This document shows, in pieces, positions 13,932 through 24,932 of a stretch of DNA of 64,000 nucleotides. This DNA comes from Apostichopus japonicus. Lineage: Eukaryota; Echinodermata; Holothuroidea; Aspidochirotida; Stichopodidae. Under the pieces are notes generated by a model. That model searched no databases. It had not been told where the DNA came from and worked only from the letters and a program-made list of their open reading frames with translations. Position numbers and translations under genes: made by a program. How positions within the stretch are numbered: position 1 is the stretch's first letter; the number at the start of each line of letters is the position of its first letter. The stretch spans positions 15,644,984 through 15,708,983 of the forward strand of contig NC_092564.1 of the NCBI RefSeq assembly GCF_037975245.1. Direction: 5' to 3'.

Positions 13932-15057
13932 CTACGCTACTGATTCTGTCAGTTCTTGCCTTTTACGAATTTTCTCCATGAGTTGATTTTTGGTCACTGT
14001 CATTAGTTTGCAATACTCTGGACTGTTCTTTTTCATCACATACTTAACTCTTGAAAAGTCCAGCTTGTCCTGTTTCTCTTTAACACAATTTTTAAGAACC
14101 ATTTTCAGATTTTGACGAAACATTTCCAAATCTGATTGGAATCCATCTCCGTAATCTGCTATCTTCCTCCATAGGGTCCTGTTGACTTGCTCGTACAGGA
14201 GTTGGTCTGCAGAGTTCCATTCTCTTATGGCCTGACGGAGATGTTCGGGAAGCGAAGTAGTTCTGATCTGATCGGGACGCTGATTTTCAGGGATGTATAA
14301 AATATCTTCCATATTCCAACAGAATTCTCTCATCAAAACTATTAATGATTCGTCAAAGTATTCCGTGATCACGAAAAAGTTAAACTGCTGCTCTAGGGTT
14401 GAAATGTGCTTGAGAACAGTTTCCTTCACCTCTTGATTTTTCATGTCGAGTCCTAGGTCTCTCATTTGACTGTTATGACAATACAGCTCAGAATTTGGCG
14501 TCTTCACGTCCCCATTTTTCACGATCCTTTCATATCTCGCTGTGTAAAACTGCGACAATCTTAACCATTCTTCAATTTTAGCTGCCGTTTGAATATTCGC
14601 TTCTTGAAATCTTTCTGGCAGAGCCAAGAAGAACTTGTAATAGACAAAAGCCGATTCAAACTGTTCCACAGGATCTCGAACGCTTGTGATGTACTTAGCA
14701 TCGGGCACCATCAGTGTGTCCATCGCTTTACGGTTGTAAGTTGTGTGCAGTGTGAACATGTTATATCTCAAGGAAGGAAGGAGGAAGTCTCTTGCACCCT
14801 GAGTCGAACCTAACTCCCAGATGAAACTGCGTCCGTATCTCACGTCCTTAGGTAAAAGAAACAAAAGTTTCCTCGAGTATCCAAAACGATTAACAATGTG
14901 TGCAAGAGTTGTACTACCGGTTTTGTGTGTCTTTATTAACACAACGTTTTCTACTGCTTCGTTGCAGGGGTGATTCGGAAACTGAAACTGGTCCAGGTGT
15001 TCTTGATTCTTGATCTGTTTGTGGTTTTGTTCTCTTCTGGACCCAGACAATGACATT
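13932..15057 (-). CDS. GAL3ST1-like: galactose-3-O-sulfotransferase, main catalytic exon
   Basis: Golgi enzyme of the galactose-3-O-sulfotransferase family (GAL3ST; includes cerebroside sulfotransferase), which moves sulfate from PAPS to the 3-OH of galactose on glycolipids or glycans. With the signal-anchor exon at 16247-16380 the protein is 419 residues, close to human GAL3ST1 (423). Visible motifs: the PAPS 5'-phosphosulfate loop LIKTHKTGSTT (about residues 85-95) and the 3'-phosphate-binding segment YITSVRDPVEQFESAF (about 167-182). The acceptor TCTAACAG lies just before 15057, and the junction TT|A is in frame. The stop is at 13932. The frame stays open upstream of the acceptor with a spurious hydrophobic start; I reject that start because the spliced exon supplies a proper type II anchor. 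Acceptor specificity (GAL3ST1 versus 2-4) cannot be told from sequence alone. Confidence 0.92.
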
Positions 15058-15417
15058 CTGTTAGACAATTGAAAACAAAAAAAAAGACAAAAATTGTTAA
15101 ACAAACTGCTTATCTATTAGAAAAAGCTAGTGTAGGTAAAAATAAAGGACTATATATCAAAAAAAGTTACCGTAAAGAAACAAAGAGAGCAAAGGTATTA
15201 AAGACAGTTTCAGGAAGTTCGATAAAAAAGTAGCTACTACACTTCAAAGGATGTTTTGTAGTTTAATTGATTATTCATAATAATATTTATGACCAGTACA
15301 GACGACTGTACATTGAACTATGAAAAACACTGATCTCTGAATGACTGTACAGTTACTACAGTGGCAAATATCTGATTATATAATGCTTGACTTCGTAAAA
15401 GTAAGTTGGCCCAAAGT

Positions 15418-15690
15418 TTCGATCCTAGCAGGATCTTCTTCAGAGGCTAAATGGCAAGTAGACTAACAGAAGAGACAAAAACACACAGAGAATACAGACA
15501 GGTTAATGAGCATGGTGAACACAAAGAGATAGATGTAAGAGGATTAGTAGACAAGGGATGGAGAGAAGAAAGAAAAGAACCAACAGGGGAAGAGGAGAGG
15601 TACAGTAGGAGATAAACAGTAGAGGGACAAAGAGAGGATTAAGGGAAGAGGGTAAGGGCAGTTTGCTAACAGTTTTATTTTTTCATATTT
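15418..15690. mobile_element. dispersed repeat with hammerhead-like hairpin (Penelope-like?)
   Basis: Begins with TTCGATCCTAGCAGGATC and ends with GCAGTTTGCTAACAGTTTTA. Both ends recur in the shorter element at 48994-49152. The minus strand reads CTGAAGA, a 6-bp stem GATCCT/AGGATC, then GAAAC, which resembles the core of hammerhead ribozymes carried by Penelope-like elements. The interior is purine-rich and non-coding. Confidence 0.5.
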
Positions 15691-15904
15691 GACTTCCTCA
15701 GTTAAGTGTAAAATTAGTTGTTTGTAAGAAACTATCACCCTTTGCAATAGTTAAATTAAAACTCAGCATCTTATTTTTTGAAAACCATGGAATTTTATTG
15801 TATTTATAAGTATGAAACTGTTGGTCGATCAATTTGTGCAGTACAGTATGTACAGTAAAACTGTAACATTTCCAGGCAAGTATTATTTTGCTGTCAGATC
15901 TTGT

Positions 15905-16050
15905 GATTTCATTTCATTTCATTTATTTGTTTCTTCACAATATAAATACAGAGACGTTAACTAAGTGACAAAACATATCAACAACAGGAAAAATTTGTGA
16001 AGGGAGGCACTCCAAAAAACCCAGAGGACTTGTCTAGTAGATAAGTTAAT
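15905..16050 (-). mobile_element. LINE 3'-end fragment with (GAAAT)n tail
   Basis: The minus strand ends with TATTGTGAAGAAACAAATAA followed by GAAAT repeats, the usual look of a CR1/L2-type LINE 3' terminus. No coding part remains. It sits in the sulfotransferase intron. Confidence 0.45.
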
Positions 16051-16246
16051 AAAGAGAACAATACAAGAAAACAGTAACACTTATATCATTTGAGACTATA
16101 TTGAGACTATATGGTTAAGAATGTAGTTAAGACTATTGAAAGAACATTTTAATTTCATTAACTATTAAGAACACATAACATATGATTCGAAGCATAACAC
16201 TGACTTACGGTGACAAATAAGAATATCAATCAAACAAACAACTTAC

Positions 16247-16380
16247 AACATTCTTATGGAATCTATCTTATTTCTCCAAAATAGTCCATTCCTCCAGACT
16301 TTTGTGCTTGAAAGCACCAGCAAGAAGACAATCATTACAATCCCTATGAGGGTTGAACGACGAAGGCAAAATCTATTCAT
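16247..16380 (-). CDS. GAL3ST1-like: galactose-3-O-sulfotransferase, first coding exon (signal anchor)
   Basis: A 134-nt exon bounded by acceptor TTGTTTTCAG directly before the ATG (16380-16378) and by a perfect donor GTAAGT. It encodes 44 residues plus two bases: a short basic cytosolic tail (MNRFCLRRS) and one hydrophobic segment (TLIGIVMIVFLLVLSS). This is the layout of a type II Golgi signal anchor and is exactly what the catalytic exon lacks. Joining to 15057 keeps the frame (TT|A). No promoter was identified. Confidence 0.85.
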
Positions 16381-17134
16381 CTGAAAACAAAATGAAGTAA
16401 TTGTTTGCGTTAGGTTTATTGACTACGAGTTCCACTATACATACTAGAGTTTTTGGTGGATTTTGATTGGAAGCTGTTTTCATGATTTTCAATGCTTTTT
16501 AAAGTGATTAGGACTATTTTTCACATTATAGAAATGGAAAACATTTAACTTACTGTTCTGAGTTTCCACAATACTGTACTTACCAAAATGCATAAATTGG
16601 AGAATATGGAAATAATCATAATTTGAAGGTATTGTTCTCTAGTTTTACCAAAAAAATTCACTGCGTGGGAAGTAAACAGAAGTGCTAGAATCAAACTGTG
16701 CATTCTGACATGCATGGTACCTGTACTGTATAGCCTACACACGTATGGTTTGAAAATGCGTGATAACAATTTAACCTGTTGACATGTCAGTCACAAAATC
16801 TCAAAAGTTGGTTTTACAGTAGGTCATGTGGAAACTTTTGCAAAGGACTATTAAATGGTAATCCCATGATCCATGTGCTGTTCAACATATTTATAGCTGT
16901 GAAGGATGCATTAAGTTCAACAAAAGAAACATTTACCAATGTTTGGAAATCTTTAATCATACACATAAACTGAGTACAGTAAATACCTTATCCACTATCC
17001 ACGAATAAGTAAATGACTAGAAAAATATCATGACAAGATAGCTGGCTAACTCAAAATGGTTCAGCAAAGGACTTGTGATACATGGGTCACTCATTTAAAT
17101 CCCATTCTAGTGAATTAACTTCCATTCAAATTAA

Positions 17135-18090
17135 AGGGTGTTAAGACTTGCGCAAAAAGAAACGTCTCATGACGGTAATCTGATCTAGTTTCGAATGAGG
17201 TGTAACAGAAGTGTGAGACACCACCATCGATCCCAGAAAATACACACGCAGCTTGCTACCGTCGGTAATTAGACACTAGTGTACAGTCAATACATACAGG
17301 TCAATACCCACAGCACAGTGTAGCATGGTACGTGGGCTCATAACTGGCGCACTTAAGGATTTGATTGACGATGTCTATCAACGTTAAATCCAAATCACTC
17401 AACTGCATGCATTTTTCATATGTGTTGTTCCTCAGAAATGTAGACTCAAAATATTTATTGTTCTGTGCCTATGCAACATACAAATGAGAAGAATTTGACC
17501 ACAAAATGTCTGCTGTGTCAAGTTTTTTCATACCCCGAAATTGACACATTCGTTGATAATTAGCTAACTGTATAGTGTAGGCCTTAATATGTCCATTGAC
17601 TTTGGATGCTGTTTGCTATGCTCTGAACCTCTAAGCTCAGACAGGTCAGGTCCCAGAGAGTAGTGGTATTATATTGAGGTAATTTTGGTTATTTTTAGGG
17701 AGTAAGATTTCTAAATGACCAAAAACGTGCAAAACTGGGGGGAGGATGTTAAAAGCTTAAAAAAAAAATTTGATCAGCCTATAACTTAAAGTTAAATGGA
17801 TTCAAACTCATGAAATATGTAACTCTGCTTGACTGCTAAAAGTTTAGGTTGCCTGCTATAACGTTGCGAGTGACATTTGAAGGTGTGTCAATTACGAAGG
17901 TGCATCAATTATGAAGCCTTTACTATACATAGCAGCGATGGACAGCTCAAGTCCAGCTAAAGATAACAAGGTATCACGTTTCATTACTGTCTGCATTTTG
18001 TAGCGACAAGAAGAAAACTTCACTTGCAAGCAACGGAAAGGTAACTTTTTCAGAGCGTGGCACGCAGTTTGGGGCGAGTCTTCAATGCCT
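17135..18090. mobile_element. TTAA-flanked MITE, copy A, interrupted by a ~600-bp insertion
   Basis: Flanked by TTAA (17131-17134 and 18091-18094), with imperfect inverted ends AGGGTGTTAAGACTTGCG and AGGCATTGAAGACTCGCC. It matches copies at 39135-39496 and 41714-42082 over its two outer parts. About 17323-17923 is absent from the other copies and is a nested insertion of unknown origin. TTAA flanks suggest a piggyBac-type transposase in trans. Confidence 0.75.
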
Positions 18091-18488
18091 TTAAGTGCAT
18101 TAATAAAGTGGTAAGAAATTGTATCAATTGCTAGAGATTCTTGCAATGAAACAAAAAAGTTGTATAGGCCCACTGTATGCTATCACATGAATGAGTTGAC
18201 CAGTTATATATCCCATACTACAGGCCTTCTTTTTAAAATATAAAATTCATAGCAATTATTTGCCTTCTCAAACTTCACAATAGAAATTATTTTAGGTAGG
18301 CTAAGAGAAACTGTTTCTTGTTGGAGACACTGCTTCAGATTAATTCGAGTTGAGCTTGGTTTGCCAACAACATACTGTACATAGTTACAACAGTCAGAAT
18401 GAAAGCTTAATTTGGCTAACTCATCTACTGTACACCTAAATGGGTAACTTATACTTTCTCTCCTTTTAACATATGTTTTTGGCCTAAC

Positions 18489-18618
18489 TTTAGAATCCGT
18501 ACCATATGAATGGGAAAGCTTACTAGGGGCTAGGAATTAGGGTTAGGAAGTAGGGTTAGGGGTTAGGAAGTAGGGTTAGGAAGTAGGGTTATGGGTTAGG
18601 AATGGTACAGATTCTAAA
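18489..18618. repeat. inverted-repeat element with telomere-like core
   Basis: 17-bp inverted repeats (18489-18505 and 18602-18618, one mismatch) enclose repeats of GGGTTAGGAAGTA type, rich in TTAGGG-like words, at 18531-18600. It could be a small MITE or a repaired break filled with telomere-like sequence. Confidence 0.65.
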
Positions 18619-19399
18619 TTAGTACCATGTTTTTTCCATAAATATATTACCTTTCAAGCGTTCGGATTCTATTCCTTCACGCATTTCGAAGTAAAAGTAC
18701 TTGGGCTGGTTTCCAGTTAGTTAGCCATGGAACGTGGCGCCACAACTACATGGCATTGGTACTAGTGATAGTGATACTGATAGTGATAGGCCTATCCTAA
18801 GGTTGAGTACCAATTGCTGAATCATATTGTGAACTGCAGATTGTTGGTATCCATCATCCTACAAATCCATCTCCCTTCTCAACCACTTCACCATCTGGCA
18901 CCGTGGAACCATTCTAAGAAGATGTTTGTTATGATGACACATTACATTTAACGTAGTGTTTATGTTGAAATGTTTTTGGTTGCGTCAGGTTATTGTTAGT
19001 AAAATCAAACCTGGATTGAGTACGTATATATAGTAAACACAGAACCTCGCCGACGGACTTAGTTTTCCTTCGTCTCTGTATAGTGAACATTATTCAAAGT
19101 AAGGACGTAGACAACGTACGCAGGCAAGAATTAGCATAGAGGCTATCCGTTCCCTCAAGATCTTACAAACAAAAACATTGCCATACCAGTATTACTAACA
19201 AAGCCTCCACGCCAAACTACTCTTAGGAATCTGAGTTTCAAGCAAGTTATGAACTTTGTGCAAACTTTAAAAAATGACCAAATATTTCATATATGATATG
19301 GCCGAGCCATTTATAAAAAAGGATTAATGAACACTGCTACTGTAGCACAGTCATCCTATGTTAGGCCATGTAAAGTATTTGACCGAGCCTAAGCTGCAG

Positions 19400-19442
19400 T
19401 AGTCTCTAGGACCATGGAGGTAAAACCTCCATGCTAGGACTA
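19400..19442. repeat. imperfect hairpin sharing a core with 3025-3073
   Basis: CATGGAGGT and ACCTCCATG face each other around an AAA loop, with imperfect extension of the arms outward. Confidence 0.55.
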
Positions 19443-19621
19443 TTCTGAATTGGGATAGTTGTTCCTGGTTTAATATGGGCCACAGGTATGCTTATGAACT
19501 ATGAGCTGGTGTAGGTCAGATAAGTTAATAATTGATTATGCTTGACAACACAGGGTCAGAAATGATCAACTGTCTGTAAGCTTCATCTGTTAGTGTTAGA
19601 CTTTAGAGGAGTATAATTTTT

Positions 19622-20270
19622 TCAAGTTTTTGTGTGGGAAATGGGAATGTTGCACAGCAAAGGAATATACATGATCATACATGACTGAGACCAGGAATAA
19701 ACCTTATCCACATCCATTTGAAATTTCTCAGAATTGCTCTTGGAAGAAACCTCAGAAAACAGTTTGGTGTCATCAGCAAACTTCTTAGCTACACACAAAT
19801 ATCTGTCAACAAACAACAAGGGACCCAAAACAGACCCTTGTGGAGCCCCACTAGTAACGTCCTGCCAAGAAGAAGCAAAGCCTTTAATTACCACCCTCTG
19901 TTTCCTATTACCAAGCCAATTCTCGATCCAAGACAGTAAAAACCCCATTGAAACCCATACTCTTCAGCCTAAATAAAAGACGCTGGTGGGGAACTTTATC
20001 AAAGGCCTTCTGGAAATCCAAGAACAAAACATCTACAGACTTCTGCCTATTTAGTGAGCTTGTTGCATCTTCCATAAACTCAAGAATATTAGTGAGACAA
20101 GACCTTTTTTGACACAAGCCATGTTGAGACTCTCTGATCAAAGACTGACTACTGAAGTGACTGACCATAGACTTTTTAACAATAGACTCCACGACCTTAC
20201 AAACAACACTAGTGCGACCAACAGGCCTTTAATTACAGGGCATAGACTAAGCACCCTTCTTGAAAGTCAT
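19622..20270 (-). pseudogene. broken LINE reverse transcriptase (CR1/L2-like)
   Basis: Two overlapping minus-strand frames together cover a non-LTR reverse-transcriptase core. In order they read SQHGLCQKRSCLTNILEFM, VDVLFLDFQKAFDKVPHQR, SWIENWLGNRKQRVVIKG, DVTSGAPQGSVLGPLLF and FADDTKLFSEV. The frame shifts between them near 19910-19950, the usual IYINDL stretch before the FADD box is lost or altered, and further upstream a stop is present. It is therefore a dead fragment. Clade assignment is from motif style only. Confidence 0.85.
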
Positions 20271-20515
20271 TAAAGATAAGATATAAGTTAACATAATTTC
20301 AACATTCATCTAGCACACTGACTCAACAGCAAATACGATTCATTGGAAATTATAATTGTGCAATAGGGTATATGATTTACCAATGTTTTCATTGGTGTTA
20401 TAAACACTGTTGAAGGGGTATTAGTTGGTTAGCAGATCTAACCAAATATATGAAGCAAAACAGATTTCTTGTCAATTCTTGTCTCCAAAATATCGTTTTT
20501 CAGTTGGGCGATGAA

Positions 20516-20833
20516 ATGCAACCGAAAAAGAAATTGCAAGATGACAAAGCATCATCTGAGAAGATCAGATCGTCCAGTGGACCAGAAGTAAAAACAAGTT
20601 TAGATGGGGACACCCAAGATGGATCATTGGCAGACAAATTTTTGGAAATAATGGATGATTTTTCTGAGGAGCTTGGTAACCTTTCCTTCGGGGAACGTGT
20701 CTGTTATATCTACAATCCGTTACAGTATGCGAAAGAAACTCATGAAGATTTTATTCGGAAGTACTGTCAATCCACAAAGAAAGTGTTATTCCTTGGCATG
20801 AACCCTGGGCCTTTTGGCATGGCACAAAATGGA
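20516..20833 (+). CDS. SMUG1: SMUG1 uracil-DNA glycosylase, coding exon 1
   Basis: SMUG1 removes uracil and oxidised pyrimidines such as 5-hydroxymethyluracil in base excision repair, acting in the nucleus. This exon gives residues 1-106 of a 282-residue protein (human 270). It ends with motif 1, GMNPGPFGMAQNG; Asn96 is equivalent to the catalytic Asn85 of human SMUG1. The donor GTATGT follows at 20834 in phase 0. I take the ATG at 20516 because a good acceptor (ATCGTTTTTCAG, ending 20503) precedes it. The frame stays open to an upstream ATG at 20450, which would add 22 residues if that acceptor is not used. The N-terminal part is lysine-rich and low in similarity, as in other SMUG1 proteins. 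Confidence 0.93.
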
Positions 20834-21342
20834 GTATGTTTCAAACCAATTTTAATTTTACTGTAAATTCACCAAAAAAAAGTCTTTAATACCGTCACAG
20901 TTGACCTCAAGTTTTAGCATTCTCAAAAAATACCTGTTTTGAAAAGTACTTTTCTTTGGCAAACATTTTGGAGATTCTGTTGAATGTGTTTGTGATGAAG
21001 ATGCTTTATGAATGTGGCCATATAAAGGCCAAAAATAAATAAAATAGAGTTGGAATATGTTGGAGCATTGGTGACTTATTTAGTTATTGCTAGGGAACAA
21101 TACCAAAGACCTTTAACAAAATTCGCATGTGGCCACTATCATGAGTTATTTGTTACTTCTCCATGTCGAATATTACCAGTAAAATATGCAAATCAAGTAA
21201 TCAGCCAAACCCTGTGAACCATAAAGCTCTTAAAATCTCTCTTAAATTATAGTGAAGCAAGATGATTATCTTCTAATTACAGTTTTCATTCTTGCAACAA
21301 AAGCCTGTGGTATCAGACTTTTTTTCTTCTCTCTTTTACTAG

Positions 21343-21873
21343 GTTCCATTCGGCGAGCGAGATCATGTCGTTGACTGGCTGAAAATTGAAGGAGATGTAG
21401 GCAAACCGGAAAGAGAACATCCCAAGAGGCAAATTCAAGGCTTAGAATGCCCTAGAAAGGAGGTCAGTGGACGGAGGTTTTGGGACTTGTGGAAGCAACT
21501 CTGCAAAACCCCCCAGAGGTTCTTTGAGAATGGCTTCGTCTACAATCATTGCCCGTTGGTCTTTATGTCTGATTCGGGGAAGAACATCACACCACCGACT
21601 TTACCCGTCAAAGAAAGGGAACCGTTAAATGTACTCTGCAATGAAATGTTAATCAAACTGATCACACTACTCAAAGTCGAGGTGGTGGTAGGGATCGGAA
21701 AATTTGCCAAGGAGAGAGCTGAGAAGGTGATATCCGCAGCGGGATTAGACGGTGTTCGAGTGGAACTGATATTACATCCGAGTCCTGCTAATCCACAGGC
21801 CAATAAGGGGTGGGATGGCATCGTCAAGAAGCAGCTCAAAGATATTGACGTTTTGAAATACTTTGTCGACTGA
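21343..21873 (+). CDS. SMUG1: SMUG1 uracil-DNA glycosylase, coding exon 2
   Basis: Residues 107-282. The acceptor CTCTTTTACTAG precedes 21343, and the junction GGA|GTT restores the family sequence GVPFGE. Visible SMUG1 signatures are EHPKRQIQGLECP, EVSGRRFW, a central NHCPL and, near the C-terminus, motif 2 LHPSPANPQANKGW with His251 equivalent to catalytic His239 in human. The stop codon is at 21871-21873. No internal stop or shift; it looks fully functional. It lies tail to tail with TOPBP1, 2.9 kb apart. Confidence 0.95.
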   Translation, partial: VPFGERDHVVDWLKIEGDVGKPEREHPKRQIQGLECPRKEVSGRRFWDLWKQLCKTPQRFFENGFVYNHCPLVFMSDSGKNITPPTLPVKEREPLNVLCNEMLIKLITLLKVEVVVGIGKFAKERAEKVISAAGLDGVRVELILHPSPANPQANKGWDGIVKKQLKDIDVLKYFVD

Positions 21874-24478
21874 TCGATGGATACGACATTTTTCTCGGGG
21901 AATAGCTTGATAGCTTCGTTCACTCCAAGGATGAGAGGCAAAACAAACTAAAAATGGCTCATATGCAGTCTGCATGGTCTTGGATGAGCACCGGTCATAG
22001 AGGAACGTCTGAGGTACTTCCGTACATCAGACAGTTGCTTTTAAATGACTCTTCAGAGAGATGGACAAATATGTTGTATTCAAGACAACATTCCACAAAC
22101 TATGGGTACAATGCAACAATGGGCTATGAAATATTTCGATGGGTTGTGGGATTTTGCAGACAAATTTTTTTCTTTTAGTTTTTGGAGCCTGCAAGCATCC
22201 ATAGTCCTAGCTAGTTTTCTTGCATTGATTCCAAAGGGTGGGGGTCTGCTGGGTGGTGGCTTGGCCCTCATGGAAGCTCCATGGGCTATATCTTTGCAGA
22301 CCACTGGTGTGAGTACCAATTTTAACATGCTACTTGTCATTTCCAATGGGGATTCTTAAACAGGTTTTAAAATATATTAGATGGTTACTGTGAAAGGAAG
22401 ATAATATAAAATCCCTTGGCTTTCACTTGGTTGTTTCAGCAAATTCTTGCATTATTATGTGCAGTATATATGGAATTTGTTTTGTACGATTTTATATATT
22501 TTGTATAATTTTACACTTTTATCTTGCATTCCTGATGAATAATTTGGTAATTCTAACAATCATGCATGTGATGATACACCCCTCCCCATCCCCCAGAATC
22601 CAACCCTCTTTAACTAAAAGTTGACCTCATGTTACCATCTCTATTTATTACTAAATTAACAAATATGTGCTGTATTAAATGCCTCTGCCACAGATCTTAC
22701 AGAATGGCTGGCTATACTTAGTCATCATCAATGTCACTTTTTTATTTACTTTGACCAGTCACATTTGGTTGTAACTTATTCCATGTTTAGCATTTAGCAA
22801 ATGATGGTTAAACACATATGAAGGATGAAATCTTTCCACATTCAGATTCTCCAATTAGTTTAACTGGAAGTGTGTAACTAAAGGTATGTGAGGTGCTTTT
22901 CTCAATATAACAGGAGAACAACATATTGTAATTGAGTAGAAATCCTTCACTAACATTAATTCATCAATTAAAATGAGTGAGTGATGTGACAGTGTCATTC
23001 TCAAAATAAATTGAGAAGTCAAAATAAACTTTGTTGCTGTAAAAACCCCTAATAAATAAATGGAAGATTCCGTCCGGGGACAAAAGGGACTTATCCCAAA
23101 TGTATGCTACTTATATAATGTATGTTTAAGTATGTTATAGATTTATCAATATCCAACTATACAATGTGTAAGACAATCTAGGGAAACTCATGTGGCATTT
23201 GAATTTATGCACCGAAACTGTTATTAGTTACGTACAGTTTTACCCTCATCATTTTTTGGTTGGTTTAGTCAACTTACAGGTTATAACAAGAATTCTTTGA
23301 AATAGTGATTTTTTATAAGTTTTGAGGAATTTGAGATAAAGCATAATGTTTTTATCAGGTCATATCAAATCTGGGTTTCATTCACTACCTCAGTACATTG
23401 ATAAAGAAAAACTAAAGAAGCAAAACAGTTTACAATTTACATTTTAAATATGTATTTCTGTGTCTTTGTCTGCAAATGTAACAAATGGATCCATTGTATC
23501 ATTCATTGTCCAATAAACTGAAATATCGATGACAAATCGGGTTTTCCTTCTTTCTTTTTTCCTTTTACAATTGTTTAAATTTTGAATGTTACACATAATC
23601 GTGACGATGTGAAGTCATCAAGTGTGTGTCACGAGTCCCTTGGATTGGGAATACATCCTGTATACAAGGTCATCAGGTCAAAGGTCGGGAGCAATCTGCT
23701 GTGCACCGATATAAAAGGTAACTGGAATACTACATTTATAACAACTTTAATGATGTTGACATCAGAAATTCGAATTCATGGAATATTTACAAAAAAAAAT
23801 GAATGAATTAGTTCAATATACTTAATGAGAGACAAGCTCATTCAATCATTCATGTGAAAGCAATTTACATTTAAATATCTCTTAATATTTATTTACACAA
23901 AAACTTCTTCATTAAACCAATATCTTTCATAACAATACTAGTAAAAATCATTTGCTTAATCAGCCAAAGGGAACAGTGCAAGGATTGGTCCCTCTTGTTG
24001 CGAAAGAAAGTTTCAAGTTTCCACTGATATTAAAGGGACTTTCTCAGCAGAAAAGTCACCCAAGAAAGAGCCTTAGCACAAAAACACAGACAACTTGATC
24101 CACTCTCGACCCCTTACGTGGAGACTGTCACGTCTTCATGTTTCCAACCTCTTATCCCTCACATTTTACACAGGATTATTTCAAGTCTTAAAAGTATTAA
24201 AGTTTCACATAAAATGTATCAATTACACAAAGTTAACTTTACCCTTCACCTTACTTATACATAACAGGTACTGTCACACTTTTAACAGCTGTCATGGATA
24301 ATTTTGAGAGTATCTAAACCTATCTAATCTGAACTTGAAGAGTGTTCAAGAAAGATCTTCGACAAAGAAAACTCCCTCTAGCATATGTTAGCAAAATACT
24401 GTTTTTTTGATGAGCCTGATTCTACAGATATGCATGGTATTGATTCCAGGAAACGTTGTCCGAACAGCAAATTCGGTT
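21874..24478. other. convergent intergenic region, SMUG1 3' UTR
   Basis: Holds the SMUG1 3' UTR; candidate poly(A) signals are AATAAATAAA at 23051-23060 and AATAAA near 23513. A stretch at about 23580-23720 that ends in a donor-like AAAAGGTAACTG is open but unrecognised. Confidence 0.45.
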
Positions 24479-24484
24479 TTTATT
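24479..24484 (-). terminator. candidate TOPBP1 poly(A) signal
   Basis: AATAAA on the minus strand, about 330 bp past the TOPBP1 stop codon. Judged by position only. Confidence 0.4.
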
Positions 24485-24811
24485 TACACAGCTTCACTTT
24501 GCACAATGAAAGAACTGAGCATCAACTTTACATTCTGAGGCATTTTGGTAATTTTTTCACCCATTGTACCAGAATTATACCTTATAGTTTATGGCATGGT
24601 CAAAGTTAGAGTTGGAGGATAAAACTATACCTAGGAACAAAAATCAAAGTTATCGTCGTTACCTCGGACCTTTAAAGTAACATTTGTTCGCTTAGCATCG
24701 CGAAGTTACAGTACACCATCCTACCAGTGGTCATTACGAGTTATGAAATATATCTTGAAAATTCTTTGGTCGTTTTGAAGAGCCCAATGCAGCCTTTTGA
24801 ACTGGAAGCTT

Positions 24812-24932
24812 TTACCGATGACAAATCCTTTTAGAGCTGGACTTTGATGGGGTCGCGGATTCTCTGTTTTTGCGTCGCTGCAGAGATCCGGATCTCGTTG
24901 CTACGGCTATTTGAGTGGTCTCGGTAGCAATC
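24812..24932 (-). CDS. TOPBP1: TOPBP1 exon 31 (last)
   Basis: Acceptor TTCGGTAG before 24932; completes AG|G and encodes about 39 residues, then TAA. The tail is basic ([17 protein letters not shown]), in the place of the C-terminal nuclear localisation region of the vertebrate protein. Confidence 0.85.

Noticed and set aside
21546-21941. 131-codon minus-strand open frame
   Set aside because: Antisense to SMUG1 exon 2, whose protein is unmistakable.
22045-22359. Plus-strand open frames after SMUG1
   Set aside because: They lie in the probable 3' UTR, overlap in different frames and show no family signature.
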